This document shows positions 7,938-16,529 of a stretch of 33,953 nucleotides of DNA, one piece after another. The DNA comes from JBGTLA01 sp041744375 (GTDB taxonomy: Bacteria; Actinomycetota; Acidimicrobiia; Spongiisociales; ZC4RG35), in NCBI GenBank assembly GCA_041744375.1, contig JBGTLA010000072.1:1-33953 (forward strand), read 5' to 3'. Made by a program: the position numbers and the translations under genes. The stretch's first letter is position 1, and each line of letters opens with the position of its first letter. Under the pieces are notes generated by a model. The model did no database searches, had not been told where the DNA came from, and saw only the letters and a list, made by a program, of their open reading frames with translations.

Positions 7938-8893
7938 GCGTCTTCGTGATCGTCGAACACGAGGAGGGCACCGTCACCGAGCTGGGACTCCAGGCCATGA
8001 CTCTCGGCCGCCGGCTCGCTGAGGCGTTGGGAGAGGTTCTCGAGGGGGTCGTCGTCGATGCGGACGCCGCCGTGCCGCTCGGCTCCGCCGTGGATGCCAC
8101 CCGCGTCGTCGTCCACCCCCTTCTCAGCGACTACGCCCCCGCGGCGTGGGGGGAGGCGATCGTGCAGTTGATCGCCACCGAGATGCCCGTCGCCGTGGTC
8201 GCCTCGGGCAGTGATCGCGGCAACGAAGTCCTGGCGCATGTCGCCGCCCTGGCCGAACTTCCCATGGTCGCCAACGTCACGCAGATCGACGCCGCCGCCG
8301 ATGCGTGGCGCCTGGTGCGGGTCCGCTGGGGCGGGAGCCTTCTGGAGGAGACCGAACTGTCCGCAGCCGTGCGGCTGGTGTCGGCGGCGGCCCACGGCTT
8401 CGAGCCGGCCGACATTTCAGGAGAGGGCACCGCCGTAACCGAGTTCGTCCCCGACCTCGAGGAACGTCATGTGGTGACCAGAGTGGTCGAGCGGGTCGCC
8501 GCCACCCAGGGCATCACCCTCACCACCGCCCCCGTCGTGGTCAGTGGAGGACGAGGGGTGGGCGGGCCCGAAGGATTCGCGCCGCTCGAAGAGCTGGCTT
8601 CGCTGCTGGGAGGAGCGGTCGGTTGCTCGCGGGTGGTGACCAACAACGGCTGGCGACCCCACTCCGACCAAGTGGGACAGACCGGCACCCGTGTCGCCCC
8701 CGATTTGTATATCGCCTGTGGCATCTCTGGAGCCATCCAACATTGGGTGGGGATGATGGCCTCCAAGAGAATCCTTGCCATAAACACCGACGCCGACGCA
8801 CCCATGGTCACCAAAGCCGACTACGCCGTCATCGGCGACGCCACCGAGATCGTCTCTGCCATCAACAGCGAAATCCGTTCCCGCCGAAGCTGA
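7934..8893 (+). CDS. etfA: Electron transfer flavoprotein alpha subunit
   Basis: 319 aa, GTG start overlapping the etfB stop by 4 bases (GTGA). The C-terminal FAD-binding domain is clear: VVSGGRGVGGPEGF, GAVGCSRVVTNNGWRPH, QVGQTG, LYIACGISGAIQHWVGM and INTDADAPMVTKADYAVIGD. The N-terminal half is more variable, as usual for EtfA. It is the last gene of the operon; two palindromic repeats follow and may serve as its 3' end. Confidence 0.96.
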   Translation: MSVFVIVEHEEGTVTELGLQAMTLGRRLAEALGEVLEGVVVDADAAVPLGSAVDATRVVVHPLLSDYAPAAWGEAIVQLIATEMPVAVVASGSDRGNEVLAHVAALAELPMVANVTQIDAAADAWRLVRVRWGGSLLEETELSAAVRLVSAAAHGFEPADISGEGTAVTEFVPDLEERHVVTRVVERVAATQGITLTTAPVVVSGGRGVGGPEGFAPLEELASLLGGAVGCSRVVTNNGWRPHSDQVGQTGTRVAPDLYIACGISGAIQHWVGMMASKRILAINTDADAPMVTKADYAVIGDATEIVSAINSEIRSRRS

Positions 8894-8907
8894 CAGCGGC
8901 GACCACC

Positions 8908-8960
8908 TTGCGCTACCCAGGGTTGGAGACGTCGCCAGGCGGTGGTTGGTACCCAGGGCT
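8908..8960. repeat. Palindromic repeat, copy 1 (REP-like)
   Basis: 53-base unit with CTACCCAGGGTTGGAGAC, GTCGCCAGGCGGTGG, and a closing TACCCAGGG arm. The 3' arm has diverged (CCCAGGG rather than CCCTGGG), so the outer stem is imperfect. It is nearly identical to copy 2, which starts 72 bases later, and related to copies at 10005 and 20160. It lies between convergent genes. Confidence 0.8.
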
Positions 8961-8979
8961 CGGCCAACGCGGCGATGCC

Positions 8980-9032
8980 TTGCGCTACCCAGGGTTCGAG
9001 ACGTCGCCAGGCGGTGGTTGGTACCCTGGGCT
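8980..9032. repeat. Palindromic repeat, copy 2 (REP-like)
   Basis: Same 53-base unit as copy 1 with few differences. Here the outer arms CCCAGGG (8988-8994) and CCCTGGG (9024-9030) are perfect complements, and the centre contains CGCCAGGCG. It ends 6 bases from the stop of the DUF559 gene, so it could be a two-way transcription end for etfA and that gene. Confidence 0.8.
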
Positions 9033-9037
9033 GGGGA

Positions 9038-9946
9038 TCATGCTGAGCGTGCCTGCAGCAAGGAGGCGACTGTTGCGGCAACGTCGTGGGGTCGCTTCGT
9101 CACATCCGACCACGTGAAACGGACCACCAGCCAGCCGCGCAACGCGGCCTCCCGGTCGCGTCTGCGATCCTCCTCCATGGCCTGTGATTGGACGTGCCAC
9201 GATCGGGAGTCCCACTCGATGGCAAGTCGGACATCGGGGTAGGCATCGTCGAAGCGGCTTCGGGGCGACCACGGAATCGGATACTCGCTCAATGGCATCA
9301 ATAGGCCGGCGTCGGCCAGCACCTTTCTGCCTTTCCTCTCGAGGATGGTGGCGTCGATGGTGGTCGAGTCTCCGCGAGCCTCCACGATGGAACGAGTGGC
9401 GACCGTTCCTCTCTTCCCTCTGCGACCCAGTCGACGGGCCACCTCGTCGAGGGTCTTGACCCTCAGAATCCCGGCGATGACCAGGGACTCCACGACTCGG
9501 TCGACATACTTGGGACTGAGCACGCCGGCTAGGTCGAAGATCGTTCGGGGGACTGTGGTCATGGGAATTCCTTCCAGAATGGTCACGTCCGTGGCATCGA
9601 GGTCGTCACAGCGGCGCACGGTCACTCCTGGAAAGAGGTGTGTGGTCCGGCTGGCGACGGTGACGGTTGGCTCGAGGGCCGGCGGTGAGGGAAAGCGATG
9701 GAGATGGGCAGCTGACTCGTGAGAGGCGACGGCGGCGGGCAGCGCGAGGACGGCGCCTCGGATCAGGTCGGAGTGGTAGGACGAAGGAATGATGCGGTAC
9801 ACCCCGGGAGCGACCGAAGGAAGCACGCCTCCGGCCACCCTTCGGTCCACTGCACTCGGTGACATCCCCGAGCTGATCAACTGGGCGCGGGTCACATAGC
9901 CACCCTGGCGACTAGCCAGCTCGACGATGTCGGGGTCGATACCCAT
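9038..9946 (-). CDS. AbiEi-like wHTH + DUF559 nuclease-fold protein
   Basis: 302 aa. N-terminal residues 1-60 (IVELASRQGGYVTRAQLI, then AVDRRVAGG) resemble the winged-helix domain of AbiEi-type antitoxins; a middle AbiEi-like region contains PMTTVPRTIFDLAG. The C-terminus (LAIEWDSRSWH, EDRRRDREAALRGW, VVRFTWSDV) is a DUF559/Vsr-like PD-(D/E)XK nuclease fold. Such fusions are common, often multi-copy, in actinobacteria, and their function is not settled. No toxin partner (AbiEii) adjoins it, so I would not call it a toxin-antitoxin system. No clear RBS precedes the ATG. Repeat copies lie on both sides, suggesting a unit inserted between the ETF and Rieske genes. Confidence 0.82.
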   Translation of the reverse strand: MGIDPDIVELASRQGGYVTRAQLISSGMSPSAVDRRVAGGVLPSVAPGVYRIIPSSYHSDLIRGAVLALPAAVASHESAAHLHRFPSPPALEPTVTVASRTTHLFPGVTVRRCDDLDATDVTILEGIPMTTVPRTIFDLAGVLSPKYVDRVVESLVIAGILRVKTLDEVARRLGRRGKRGTVATRSIVEARGDSTTIDATILERKGRKVLADAGLLMPLSEYPIPWSPRSRFDDAYPDVRLAIEWDSRSWHVQSQAMEEDRRRDREAALRGWLVVRFTWSDVTKRPHDVAATVASLLQARSA

Positions 9947-10004
9947 CCGACAAGGATGCGGGTCGAGAGCGAGGATGTGAACCCCGTTGCTCTAAGTGGA
10001 GCCA

Positions 10005-10052
10005 AGATCGGGCTAGGGGCGTCGCTAGGCGGTGGTGGGAACCCTGGGTTGC
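10005..10052. repeat. Palindromic repeat, copy 3, degraded 5' arm
   Basis: GTCGCTAGGCGGTGG followed by GAACCCTGGGTTGC matches the core and 3' arm of the family; the 5' arm (CGGGCTAGGGG) is diverged. It abuts the stop of the Rieske gene at 10060. Confidence 0.65.
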
Positions 10053-10059
10053 AGTGGTC

Positions 10060-11265
10060 TTAGATGGGGTCGCCGGTGGGGATGCGGTCGATGCCCACCA
10101 TGCGGTCGATCACCATGTTCTGGAAGCGATGGAGGGGTTCCTCGAATCGGTAGCACATCCTCCCGCCGGGGTACTCGGGAGTCGAGATCCCGCGCTGGAC
10201 CCTCTCCACGATCTCGATGTCCTCGCGGTTGACGTGGTCCCAGAAGTCACCCAGCCGAGTCAGGCCTTGCCTGCTCTCGGGCCCGATGATGGATTCCTCA
10301 GACGTCAACAATGTCGTTCTTTCCAGGGTCCGGTCGACGGCTGCCGGCTCAAGCATCATCACGAAGGCGTGGTTGGGCAGAACGGACAACGCCACATTCG
10401 GGAAGATGAGGATGAACCGGCCGGAAATCGAATCGGGGGGTACGACGGAAGGCGAGGGCGGTAGCTCCAGCCAACCAGAGGTCGACGAATCCTGGCTGAT
10501 GGGCGTGGTGGTCATGCCCGTGTACATGCCCGGCCCCTGGAACCGGTGATGGTCCTCCATGCGGGAGACCTTCACCAGTTCTGGGTGCACCCACGGCAGG
10601 TGGTAGTACTCCATGAAGTTCTCTGCCACCAGCTTCCAGTTGGCAGCGATGTCGTACTCGGACGTGGCTCTCACCTTCCAACCTCCGAGCCCATAGCCTC
10701 CGATCCGCTCCGACAGGTCACCCAGCCATTCTCCCAGCCCGGGGGCCCCACCATCGAGGTTGACGAACAGCATCCCTTCCCATTCGTCGAGCCGCACTTG
10801 AAACAGCCCGTGGTCGGCCTTGTCGAAGGCAACCACCTCGGCCATGTCGAACATGCCCTCGTAGTCGGCTGGTATGTCTGAGCCCTCGAAGAGCGGTGTG
10901 CCCAGGCAGCGACCGTCGAGGTCGTAGGCCCAAGCGTGATAGGGACAGCGGATTCGCTTGCCCACGACACAGTCCTCGAGCACCAGCTGTGCGCCGCGGT
11001 GGCGGCACACGTTGAGGAAGGCATGGCGGCGGCCGTCGTGATCGCAACTGACGATCACCGATCGGCCGGCCACCTTGCGGACGATCACCCGGCCCGGTTC
11101 CTCGACCTCGGATGAGAACCCGACCCCTACCCACGAGCGGGCCCACAGCTGCTCGACCTCGCCTTGGTGATATTCGGGGGAGCGATAGGCGTCGGGAATG
11201 AGGGTGGTGGCGAGCGTCACCGGTAGGCGGGTGGCCCGATACGTGACCTCGTGGGAGAAGTCCAT
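10060..11265 (-). CDS. Rieske non-haem iron oxygenase, GbcA-like (glycine betaine or other quaternary amine)
   Basis: 401 aa. The ATG at 11265 is chosen because GAGGAAAG precedes it; the frame is open to 11370 but runs through the operator. Seen: Rieske cluster C87-x-H89 and C107-x2-H110, then the catalytic-domain motif NWKLVAENFMEYYHLPWVHP with His222 and His227 as likely iron ligands. The overall length and C-terminal YPGGRMCYRFEEPLHRFQ pattern fit the choline/glycine betaine monooxygenase branch (GbcA). Known role of that branch: O2-dependent removal of one betaine methyl as formaldehyde, giving dimethylglycine. A reductase partner (GbcB-like) is needed but none is found here. The substrate is inferred from the divergent betaine importer and the dimethylglycine-type dehydrogenase nearby; carnitine or a related compound cannot be excluded. 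Confidence 0.85.
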   Translation of the reverse strand: MDFSHEVTYRATRLPVTLATTLIPDAYRSPEYHQGEVEQLWARSWVGVGFSSEVEEPGRVIVRKVAGRSVIVSCDHDGRRHAFLNVCRHRGAQLVLEDCVVGKRIRCPYHAWAYDLDGRCLGTPLFEGSDIPADYEGMFDMAEVVAFDKADHGLFQVRLDEWEGMLFVNLDGGAPGLGEWLGDLSERIGGYGLGGWKVRATSEYDIAANWKLVAENFMEYYHLPWVHPELVKVSRMEDHHRFQGPGMYTGMTTTPISQDSSTSGWLELPPSPSVVPPDSISGRFILIFPNVALSVLPNHAFVMMLEPAAVDRTLERTTLLTSEESIIGPESRQGLTRLGDFWDHVNREDIEIVERVQRGISTPEYPGGRMCYRFEEPLHRFQNMVIDRMVGIDRIPTGDPI

Positions 11266-11632
11266 GTGTCTTTCCTCGCTCACCACGTCATCCGACGGAC
11301 AGACCGGGTTAAGGTAGCAGTCCGCATGGTGGAACGATGCCATAGACCGGAACGAGGGCCTTGGCGGCATGCGCGGGCCGCCCGGCTGGCCACATTCCCG
11401 CCGGAGTGGCCGTCATCTGCAATGAGAGTCGGGAGCTTGCGATCCAGTCGATGGCACGGGTCGGGGCGAACGCCTCAATTTCGTCGTGTAGGTCTCTTGC
11501 CTATGGTGGTCAGAAGAAAGTCCCGTGCTTCATTGGTGTTCATGGGGTTTCACTATGTAGGGTCATCAGGAGACGGCCACCTATGTGGTCGGCTCTTCAA
11601 CGATGAAACAGACAGCAACGACGGAGGAATAC
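11266..11632. other. 367-base divergent intergenic region
   Basis: No gene is seen here. It holds the tandem GGAAC operator at 11331-11356, about 65-90 bases upstream of the Rieske start, and the leader of the importer operon. A weak -35/-10-like pair (TTGGTG at 11533, TATGTA at 11554, spacer 15) points toward the importer gene but is not convincing. Short open frames here lack an RBS and recognisable content. Confidence 0.5.
11331..11356 (-). promoter_or_regulatory. Tandem IclR-type operator upstream of the Rieske gene
   Basis: GGAAC half-sites at 11331 and 11349, 18 bases apart. Read on the minus strand this gives CTCGTTCCG, then GCATCGTTCC, the same order and spacing as at 4610-4636. It may control the Rieske gene, the divergent importer, or both. 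Confidence 0.65.
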
Positions 11633-12610
11633 ATGCAACGACGACGACGATTGAGAAGGTCGATCGCTCTCGTTTCGGCTCTCGTGCTCGTCCTCGCCGC
11701 CTGCGGCGACGACGACACCACCGGTAACGGAGCAACGGGCGGCGACGCCTTGCTCGACCAGTACGACTTCTCGGGTATCACCATCTCGGTGGGGTCCAAG
11801 GACTTCGACGAACAGCGCTTCTTGGGCTTCATGGCTCTCCAGGCGTTCGAGTACATGGGCGCAGACGTCGTGGACAATGTCGATCTCGGTGGCACTGCTC
11901 CGGCGCGGGCGGCATTGGAGAGCGGCGACATCGACACGTACTTCGAGTACAACGGGACTGGCTACGCCGTGCATCTGGGTATTGCCGGCGAGGTTCCGAA
12001 CGATCCCGAGGAACTGACGAGCTTCGTTCACGAGACCGATCTCGAGGAGAACGGCATCCATTGGCTGGGGCGTGCTCCCTTCAACAACACCTACGGATTT
12101 GCGGCTTCGCCCGGCCTTACGGCCGCCGAGGGCTCGTTCGACTTCAACTCCATGGCCGCTTATCTGGAGGCGAATTCGGACGCACTGGTGTGCATGGAGT
12201 CGGAGTTCCCGGTTCGTGACGACGGGCTCATCCTGTGGGAGAACTACACGGGGTACACGATCCCGCAGTCGCAGCAGCAGATTCTCGAGACCGGCATCAT
12301 CTACACCGAGACCGGAGACGACAACTGCGACTTTGGAGAGGTATTCACCACAGACGGGCGGATCGAAGGGCTGGAATTGGGGCTTGTCGACGACCCGGGA
12401 GTGATGATCCTGTACAACATCTCGATGAACCTACGCGACGACAAATACCAGGAGAATCCCGAGGCCTTCCAAGCCGTCGCCGACCTGCTGATGGCCCCCT
12501 TGACCCAGGAGCGAATGGTGGAGCTCAACTATCGAATTTCCTTCGAGGGTGAGCCGCCGGCGGATGTCGCTCGTGACTACCTCATCGAAGAGGGATTGAT
12601 CGAGGGCTGA
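11633..12610 (+). CDS. opuCC: OpuC-type betaine substrate-binding lipoprotein
   Basis: 325 aa. The ATG at 11633 follows GGAGG; the frame is open to 11585 but without an RBS. The N-terminus is a lipoprotein signal: Arg-rich start, hydrophobic stretch and lipobox L21-A-A-C24, so it is anchored outside the membrane. The mature part begins with ITISVGSKDFDEQRFLG and GDIDTYFEYNGTG, the hallmarks of the OpuAC/QAT family that binds glycine betaine, choline or carnitine. It delivers substrate to the permeases and ATPase encoded downstream. A strong hairpin follows the stop and probably sets its expression above that of the membrane genes. Confidence 0.92.
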   Translation: MQRRRRLRRSIALVSALVLVLAACGDDDTTGNGATGGDALLDQYDFSGITISVGSKDFDEQRFLGFMALQAFEYMGADVVDNVDLGGTAPARAALESGDIDTYFEYNGTGYAVHLGIAGEVPNDPEELTSFVHETDLEENGIHWLGRAPFNNTYGFAASPGLTAAEGSFDFNSMAAYLEANSDALVCMESEFPVRDDGLILWENYTGYTIPQSQQQILETGIIYTETGDDNCDFGEVFTTDGRIEGLELGLVDDPGVMILYNISMNLRDDKYQENPEAFQAVADLLMAPLTQERMVELNYRISFEGEPPADVARDYLIEEGLIEG

Positions 12611-12617
12611 TCATGAA

Positions 12618-12649
12618 TCGGGTGGGGGACCGCATGGTCCCCCACCCGA
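12618..12649 (+). terminator. Perfect 14-bp hairpin after the binding-protein gene
   Basis: The arms TCGGGTGGGGGACC (12618-12631) and GGTCCCCCACCCGA (12636-12649) are perfect complements around a GCAT loop. There is no T tract, so it is more likely an mRNA-stabilising or partial-termination element between the binding-protein gene and the permease than a full stop. Confidence 0.75.
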
Positions 12650-12664
12650 CGACCAGGGAGCACA

Positions 12665-13321
12665 ATGGAAGGGTTGACGAGCTTCATCGACTTTGCGACC
12701 GGGCGGACCGGCCAGATGGTCGACTTCAGCCTCGAGCATCTGCGATACGTCGTGTCGGTGTTCCTCACGGGAACAGTGATAGCTGTGAGCGTTGGAATCG
12801 CCGTGCGCCACCGGCCGTTTGCCCGCGAACTCGCTCTGGGCGTTTCCAGTGTCTTCTTGACGCTTCCTTCGCTGGCCCTGTTTGTGATCTTCATCCCGGT
12901 GGTCGGGATCGGCTTCTGGCCACCTTTCATCGCCCTGACGATGTATTCCATCCTCCCCATCCTCCGCAATACCGTCACTGGTTTGAACGGCGTCGACCAG
13001 GCAGTCTTGGAGTCGGCGCGGGGCATGGGCCTCAACTCCCGTCAGCGTCTGTGGAAGATCGAGCTCCCATTGGCCTGGCCGGTCATCATCACCGGGGTCA
13101 GGGTGTCGGTGCTCCTCATCACGGGAATCGCCGCGATCGCCACGCTGGTCGGGGGAGGTGGACTCGGCCGGTTCATCAATAGCGGCCTGGGACGCCTGGG
13201 TTTGCCCAACGCTATCGAAGAGGTCTGGCTCGGCACGCTCCTGATCATCGCTATGGCGCTGGTGTTCGATTCGCTCTTCCTGGTGATTCGCCGCGCCACC
13301 ACTTCTGCCGGTATACGTTGA
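12665..13321 (+). CDS. OpuC-type ABC permease 1
   Basis: 218 aa integral membrane protein with about five to six hydrophobic segments. The EAA-like loop is visible: NGVDQAVLESARGMGLNSRQRLWKIELPLA (split: VLESARGMGL then ELPLAWPVI), which docks on the ATPase. The ATG follows GGGAG. Typical of OpuCB/OpuCD and ProW-type permeases of betaine importers. It lies 54 bases after the binding-protein gene and 19 bases before the ATPase gene. Confidence 0.93.
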   Translation: MEGLTSFIDFATGRTGQMVDFSLEHLRYVVSVFLTGTVIAVSVGIAVRHRPFARELALGVSSVFLTLPSLALFVIFIPVVGIGFWPPFIALTMYSILPILRNTVTGLNGVDQAVLESARGMGLNSRQRLWKIELPLAWPVIITGVRVSVLLITGIAAIATLVGGGGLGRFINSGLGRLGLPNAIEEVWLGTLLIIAMALVFDSLFLVIRRATTSAGIR

Positions 13322-13340
13322 GACGGAAGGCACTTGACAC

Positions 13341-14498
13341 ATGACCACACCCGAAGCGCTCATCAAGCTCGACAAGGTCGAGAAGCTCTACCCCGGAACC
13401 GATGTCCCGGCCGTCGCCGAGCTCGACCTCGAGATCCACAAGGGGGAGATCCTCGTGTTGGTGGGCCCGTCGGGCTGTGGGAAGAGCACCACCCTGCGCC
13501 TCATCAACCGGATGATCGAGCCGACCAAGGGACGGATCTTCTTCGACGGCGAAGATGTGACCGATGTCAACCCCGATCATCTCCGGCGCCGGATCGGCTA
13601 CGTCATCCAGCAGATCGGCTTGTTCCCCCACCGGACCATCGCCGACAACATCGCCACCGTCCCTCGGCTCGTCGGGTGGGACGACAGTCGGATCGAGGCC
13701 CGTATCGATGAGCTGTTGGAGATGATCGGGATGGATCCTTCGGTTTTTCGGAACCGCTATCCCAAGGAGCTCTCTGGTGGCCAGGCGCAGCGGGTCGGGG
13801 TGGCCCGTGCCCTGGCGGCCGACCCCGAAGTGCTGCTCATGGACGAGCCTTTCGGGGCGGTCGACCCCATTGCCCGCGATCGGCTGCAGAATGAGTTCCT
13901 CCGTCTCCAGGACGAGCTCAAGAAGACGATCGTCTTCGTGACCCACGATATCGACGAGGCGATAAAGATGGGTGATCGCATCGGCATTCTCAAGGAGCAG
14001 TCGGTGGTCGCCCAACACGACACTCCGGCGGCCATCCTGGCCGGTCCGGCTTCGAAGTTCGTGGAGGATTTCCTCGGCGCGGGTGCCACCCTCAAGGGAC
14101 TCAACCTGTTGCGGACCAGGGAGATCGAGCTCTCCGACGCCGCCACCGTCAAGGCTCCGGCCGGTCGCGAGGAAGTCCAGCGGGTGTTGGAAGCCTCGGG
14201 AGATGACTGGCTCCTCTACCTCGACGAGTCGGGGGTGCCGTTGCGGTGGCTCGATAGGACGGCGCTCAACGAAGCGGGGGCGCTCACCGAGGCGGGCAAG
14301 AAGGTGCGGGTGACCGTCGAACCCGAGGACACCCTCCAGGACGCCCTGGAGAAGATGCTCCACTCCGCTGTCGGAACGGCGTGTTGCGTCAATCCCGACG
14401 GCACATATCGAGGTGTCATCCGAATGGAGACACTGATGGAGATCATCGCCGACATGCAACGTGTGGAACGCGAGCGGCAGGCGATGGCCGGGCGATGA
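13341..14498 (+). CDS. opuCA: OpuC-type ABC ATPase with C-terminal CBS region
   Basis: 385 aa. Seen: Walker A GPSGCGKST (42-50), Q-loop QQIGLFPH, signature LSGGQAQR (144-151), Walker B LLMDEP (165-170), H-loop VTHDIDEA. After the nucleotide-binding domain (about residue 240) a C-terminal part of about 130 residues contains CBS-like sequence (EDTLQDALEKML, CCVNPDGTYRGVI). In OpuA/OpuC proteins such domains sense ionic strength and gate transport. The start has only a distant GGAAGG; the stop overlaps the second permease gene (ATGA). Confidence 0.93.
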   Translation: MTTPEALIKLDKVEKLYPGTDVPAVAELDLEIHKGEILVLVGPSGCGKSTTLRLINRMIEPTKGRIFFDGEDVTDVNPDHLRRRIGYVIQQIGLFPHRTIADNIATVPRLVGWDDSRIEARIDELLEMIGMDPSVFRNRYPKELSGGQAQRVGVARALAADPEVLLMDEPFGAVDPIARDRLQNEFLRLQDELKKTIVFVTHDIDEAIKMGDRIGILKEQSVVAQHDTPAAILAGPASKFVEDFLGAGATLKGLNLLRTREIELSDAATVKAPAGREEVQRVLEASGDDWLLYLDESGVPLRWLDRTALNEAGALTEAGKKVRVTVEPEDTLQDALEKMLHSAVGTACCVNPDGTYRGVIRMETLMEIIADMQRVERERQAMAGR

Positions 14499-15268
14499 CC
14501 ACCCAACCCGCAGCTGTTGGTCGAGTGTCGTCGATGGGGGCGGGGATACGGGCCAGTGTCGACCTCATCGTTACCCCCGCCTTCTTCCTGATACTGGGGG
14601 CAGCCGTGGGCGCCATGTGGGTGTACGGCGACCTGGACACCACCGCTCAGCGAATTGTCGATCCTGCGCTCACCCTGCGCAGGCTGGGCCAGCACGTCAA
14701 CCTGACCTTCTGGTCGACGCTGCTCGTGGTCGCCATCGCCATCCCCCTCGGGGTGTTCATCACCCGTCCTGCCTTCAAGCGTTTCGCTCCCCCCATCCTG
14801 GCCTTCGGGAATGCCGGGCAGGCCGCCCCCGCCTTCGGGCTGCTGGTCCTCTTTGCGGGGTTTTTTGGCACGGGCACCCGCACAGCCATCTATGCGTTGG
14901 TCGTAATCGCGTTACTGCCGGTGCTGCGCAACACCATGGTGGGACTGCAACAGGTCGACCAATCGGTCATCGAAGCGGGCCGGGGGATGGGCCTTTCGAA
15001 ACGTCAAGCGCTCTTTCGCATCGAGCTGCCGTTGGCCGTTCCCATCATCCTTGCCGGCATCCGCACGGCCCTCGTCATCAATGTCGGTTCAGCCGCCCTC
15101 ATGGCTCTCATCGGAGCGGGCGGTCTCGGTTTGCCGATCGTCTCGGCTCTGCAGCTCAACCGCCCCAACGCCCTTTTCATCGCCGGTGGCCTGGTGGCGC
15201 TACTGGCCCTTCTGATCGACTTCCTGGCTGCCCTGGCCGAGCGCTACCTGCGACCGAAGGGAACCTGA
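14495..15268 (+). CDS. OpuC-type ABC permease 2
   Basis: 257 aa membrane protein with a hydrophobic first segment (residues about 25-45) and a typical permease core. The EAA-like loop (VIEAGRGMGLSKRQAL, then ELPLAVPII) parallels permease 1. Two different permeases plus one ATPase and one binding protein make a complete OpuC-style importer. ATGA overlap with the ATPase gene sets the start; the frame is open upstream only inside that gene. Confidence 0.93.
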   Translation: MTTQPAAVGRVSSMGAGIRASVDLIVTPAFFLILGAAVGAMWVYGDLDTTAQRIVDPALTLRRLGQHVNLTFWSTLLVVAIAIPLGVFITRPAFKRFAPPILAFGNAGQAAPAFGLLVLFAGFFGTGTRTAIYALVVIALLPVLRNTMVGLQQVDQSVIEAGRGMGLSKRQALFRIELPLAVPIILAGIRTALVINVGSAALMALIGAGGLGLPIVSALQLNRPNALFIAGGLVALLALLIDFLAALAERYLRPKGT

Positions 15269-15299
15269 CCGGGAGACCGGCACCACCGGCGCCTTCTCG

Positions 15300-15323
15300 G
15301 GTCAGCTCCCCTGGAGCCTGACC
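15300..15323 (+). terminator. Hairpin after the importer operon
   Basis: GGTCAGCTCC (15300-15309) pairs with GGAGC and TGACC (15313-15323, one bulged C) around a three-base loop. There is no T tract. Its place 31 bases after the last importer stop suggests a transcription end or 3' stabiliser. Confidence 0.6.
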
Positions 15324-15380
15324 GCCCCTCCCGTGGAAGATCGACGATTCGGGCGCGGATTGGCATGGACCTGTAGGACA

Positions 15381-16529
15381 ATGCCCTCGATGGGCGTTCT
15401 CCCCGACATCGACCTAAGCCCTCACCTGCCATCACGTCATGGTCCCCTCGCAGCCCTGCGCCGGATCGTCGATGGATTGGGCTCGACACCGGTCATCGTC
15501 ACCGACTCCGCCCTCGCCGAGCTCGAACTGATGGCGAGGGTGCGCTCGGAAATGGGTGGGGTCCTCGAGATGATCGTGAACGTGGGCGAGCCGACGGCCG
15601 AAGCCGTCGGGCAGGTTTCAGCCGCCCTGACCCGCCGGGCCGACGTCCTCGTGGCGGTAGGCGGAGGCAGCGTCATCGACATCGCCAAGCTGGCCGGTGC
15701 GTTGGTCGGATCGGGCGGGATACTGTCCGACCATCTCCTCTCGGCCACTCCGTTCACCTCCTCCTTGCCTGTAGTAGCGATACCCACCACTGCCGGGTCA
15801 GGCGCCGAGGTGACCCGCACGTGTGTGGTTTCGGTCGATGGTCGGAAGTCGTGGGCGTGGGATGAGCTGCTCCGCCCCCGCGCCATCGTGCTCGATCCTG
15901 CTCTCACGCTCGACCTCCCCGCTTCTGTGACGGTGGCCACGGGTCTCGACGCTCTCGTCCACGCCATCGAGGCCGCAACTGCTCAACAAGTCGATTCGGT
16001 GGCATCCGAGCTCGGTCTGTGGGCGATAGCCGGTATCGGTGCTGCCCTCCCCGCCGTGATCGCCGACCCCAGTGACAGCGGTTCCAGGAAAGTGATGCTC
16101 GAATCGTCGATCGCGGCCGGGGTGGCCATCGATCGGTGCGGTACCGGGATCGCCCACGGATTGGGCCATGCGCTCGGCTCTCTCACCTCCGTGCCGCATG
16201 GGCTGGCGGTGGCGCTGTGTCTGGAAGTGGCTGCACCTTTCAACCTCGAAAGCGGCGACAAACGCTGTGAAGCGGTGGCGCAGGTGCTGGGCGGTCCTGA
16301 TCTCGACGCGGAGCTGGCGCGGTTCATGACCGAAGTCGGCCTCGACCGTGCCCTGGTCCCGTTCGCCACCGGCCAACCCCTCGACCCAGGGGTGCTTACC
16401 ACTGAGGCTCTCGGTGACTTGAACGCACCGATGCGGCACAACAACGTCCGGCCGGCGGGGCCCGATGACGTGGCCTCGCTCTCGGAGCTGGTCGCCGACA
16501 GGTGGGAGAGACTCGGAGGGCGACGATGA
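15381..16529 (+). CDS. Iron-containing (group III) alcohol dehydrogenase
   Basis: 382 aa from the ATG at 15381; an ATG at 15390 is also possible, and the open frame to 15333 has no support. Seen: VAVGGGSVIDIAK (NAD-binding glycine run, residues 92-104), PTTAGSGAEVT, GLDALVHAIEA with Asp190 and His194 as metal ligands, and GIAHGLGHALGS with further His ligands. Known family role: NAD(P)-linked oxidation or reduction of diverse alcohols and hydroxy acids. Substrate is not predictable. It is translationally coupled (ATGA) to an enolase-superfamily gene, so the two probably act on one sugar-acid or hydroxy-acid route. A connection with betaine use is not evident. Confidence 0.88.
   Translation: MPSMGVLPDIDLSPHLPSRHGPLAALRRIVDGLGSTPVIVTDSALAELELMARVRSEMGGVLEMIVNVGEPTAEAVGQVSAALTRRADVLVAVGGGSVIDIAKLAGALVGSGGILSDHLLSATPFTSSLPVVAIPTTAGSGAEVTRTCVVSVDGRKSWAWDELLRPRAIVLDPALTLDLPASVTVATGLDALVHAIEAATAQQVDSVASELGLWAIAGIGAALPAVIADPSDSGSRKVMLESSIAAGVAIDRCGTGIAHGLGHALGSLTSVPHGLAVALCLEVAAPFNLESGDKRCEAVAQVLGGPDLDAELARFMTEVGLDRALVPFATGQPLDPGVLTTEALGDLNAPMRHNNVRPAGPDDVASLSELVADRWERLGGRR

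Noticed and set aside
8908..9032. CRISPR array
   Set aside because: Only two adjacent repeat units with a 19-base spacer, the unit is itself a long palindrome, and further copies are dispersed; no cas genes.
9038..9946. Complete type IV toxin-antitoxin system
   Set aside because: Only the AbiEi-like half is present, fused to a nuclease-like domain; no AbiEii toxin gene adjoins it.
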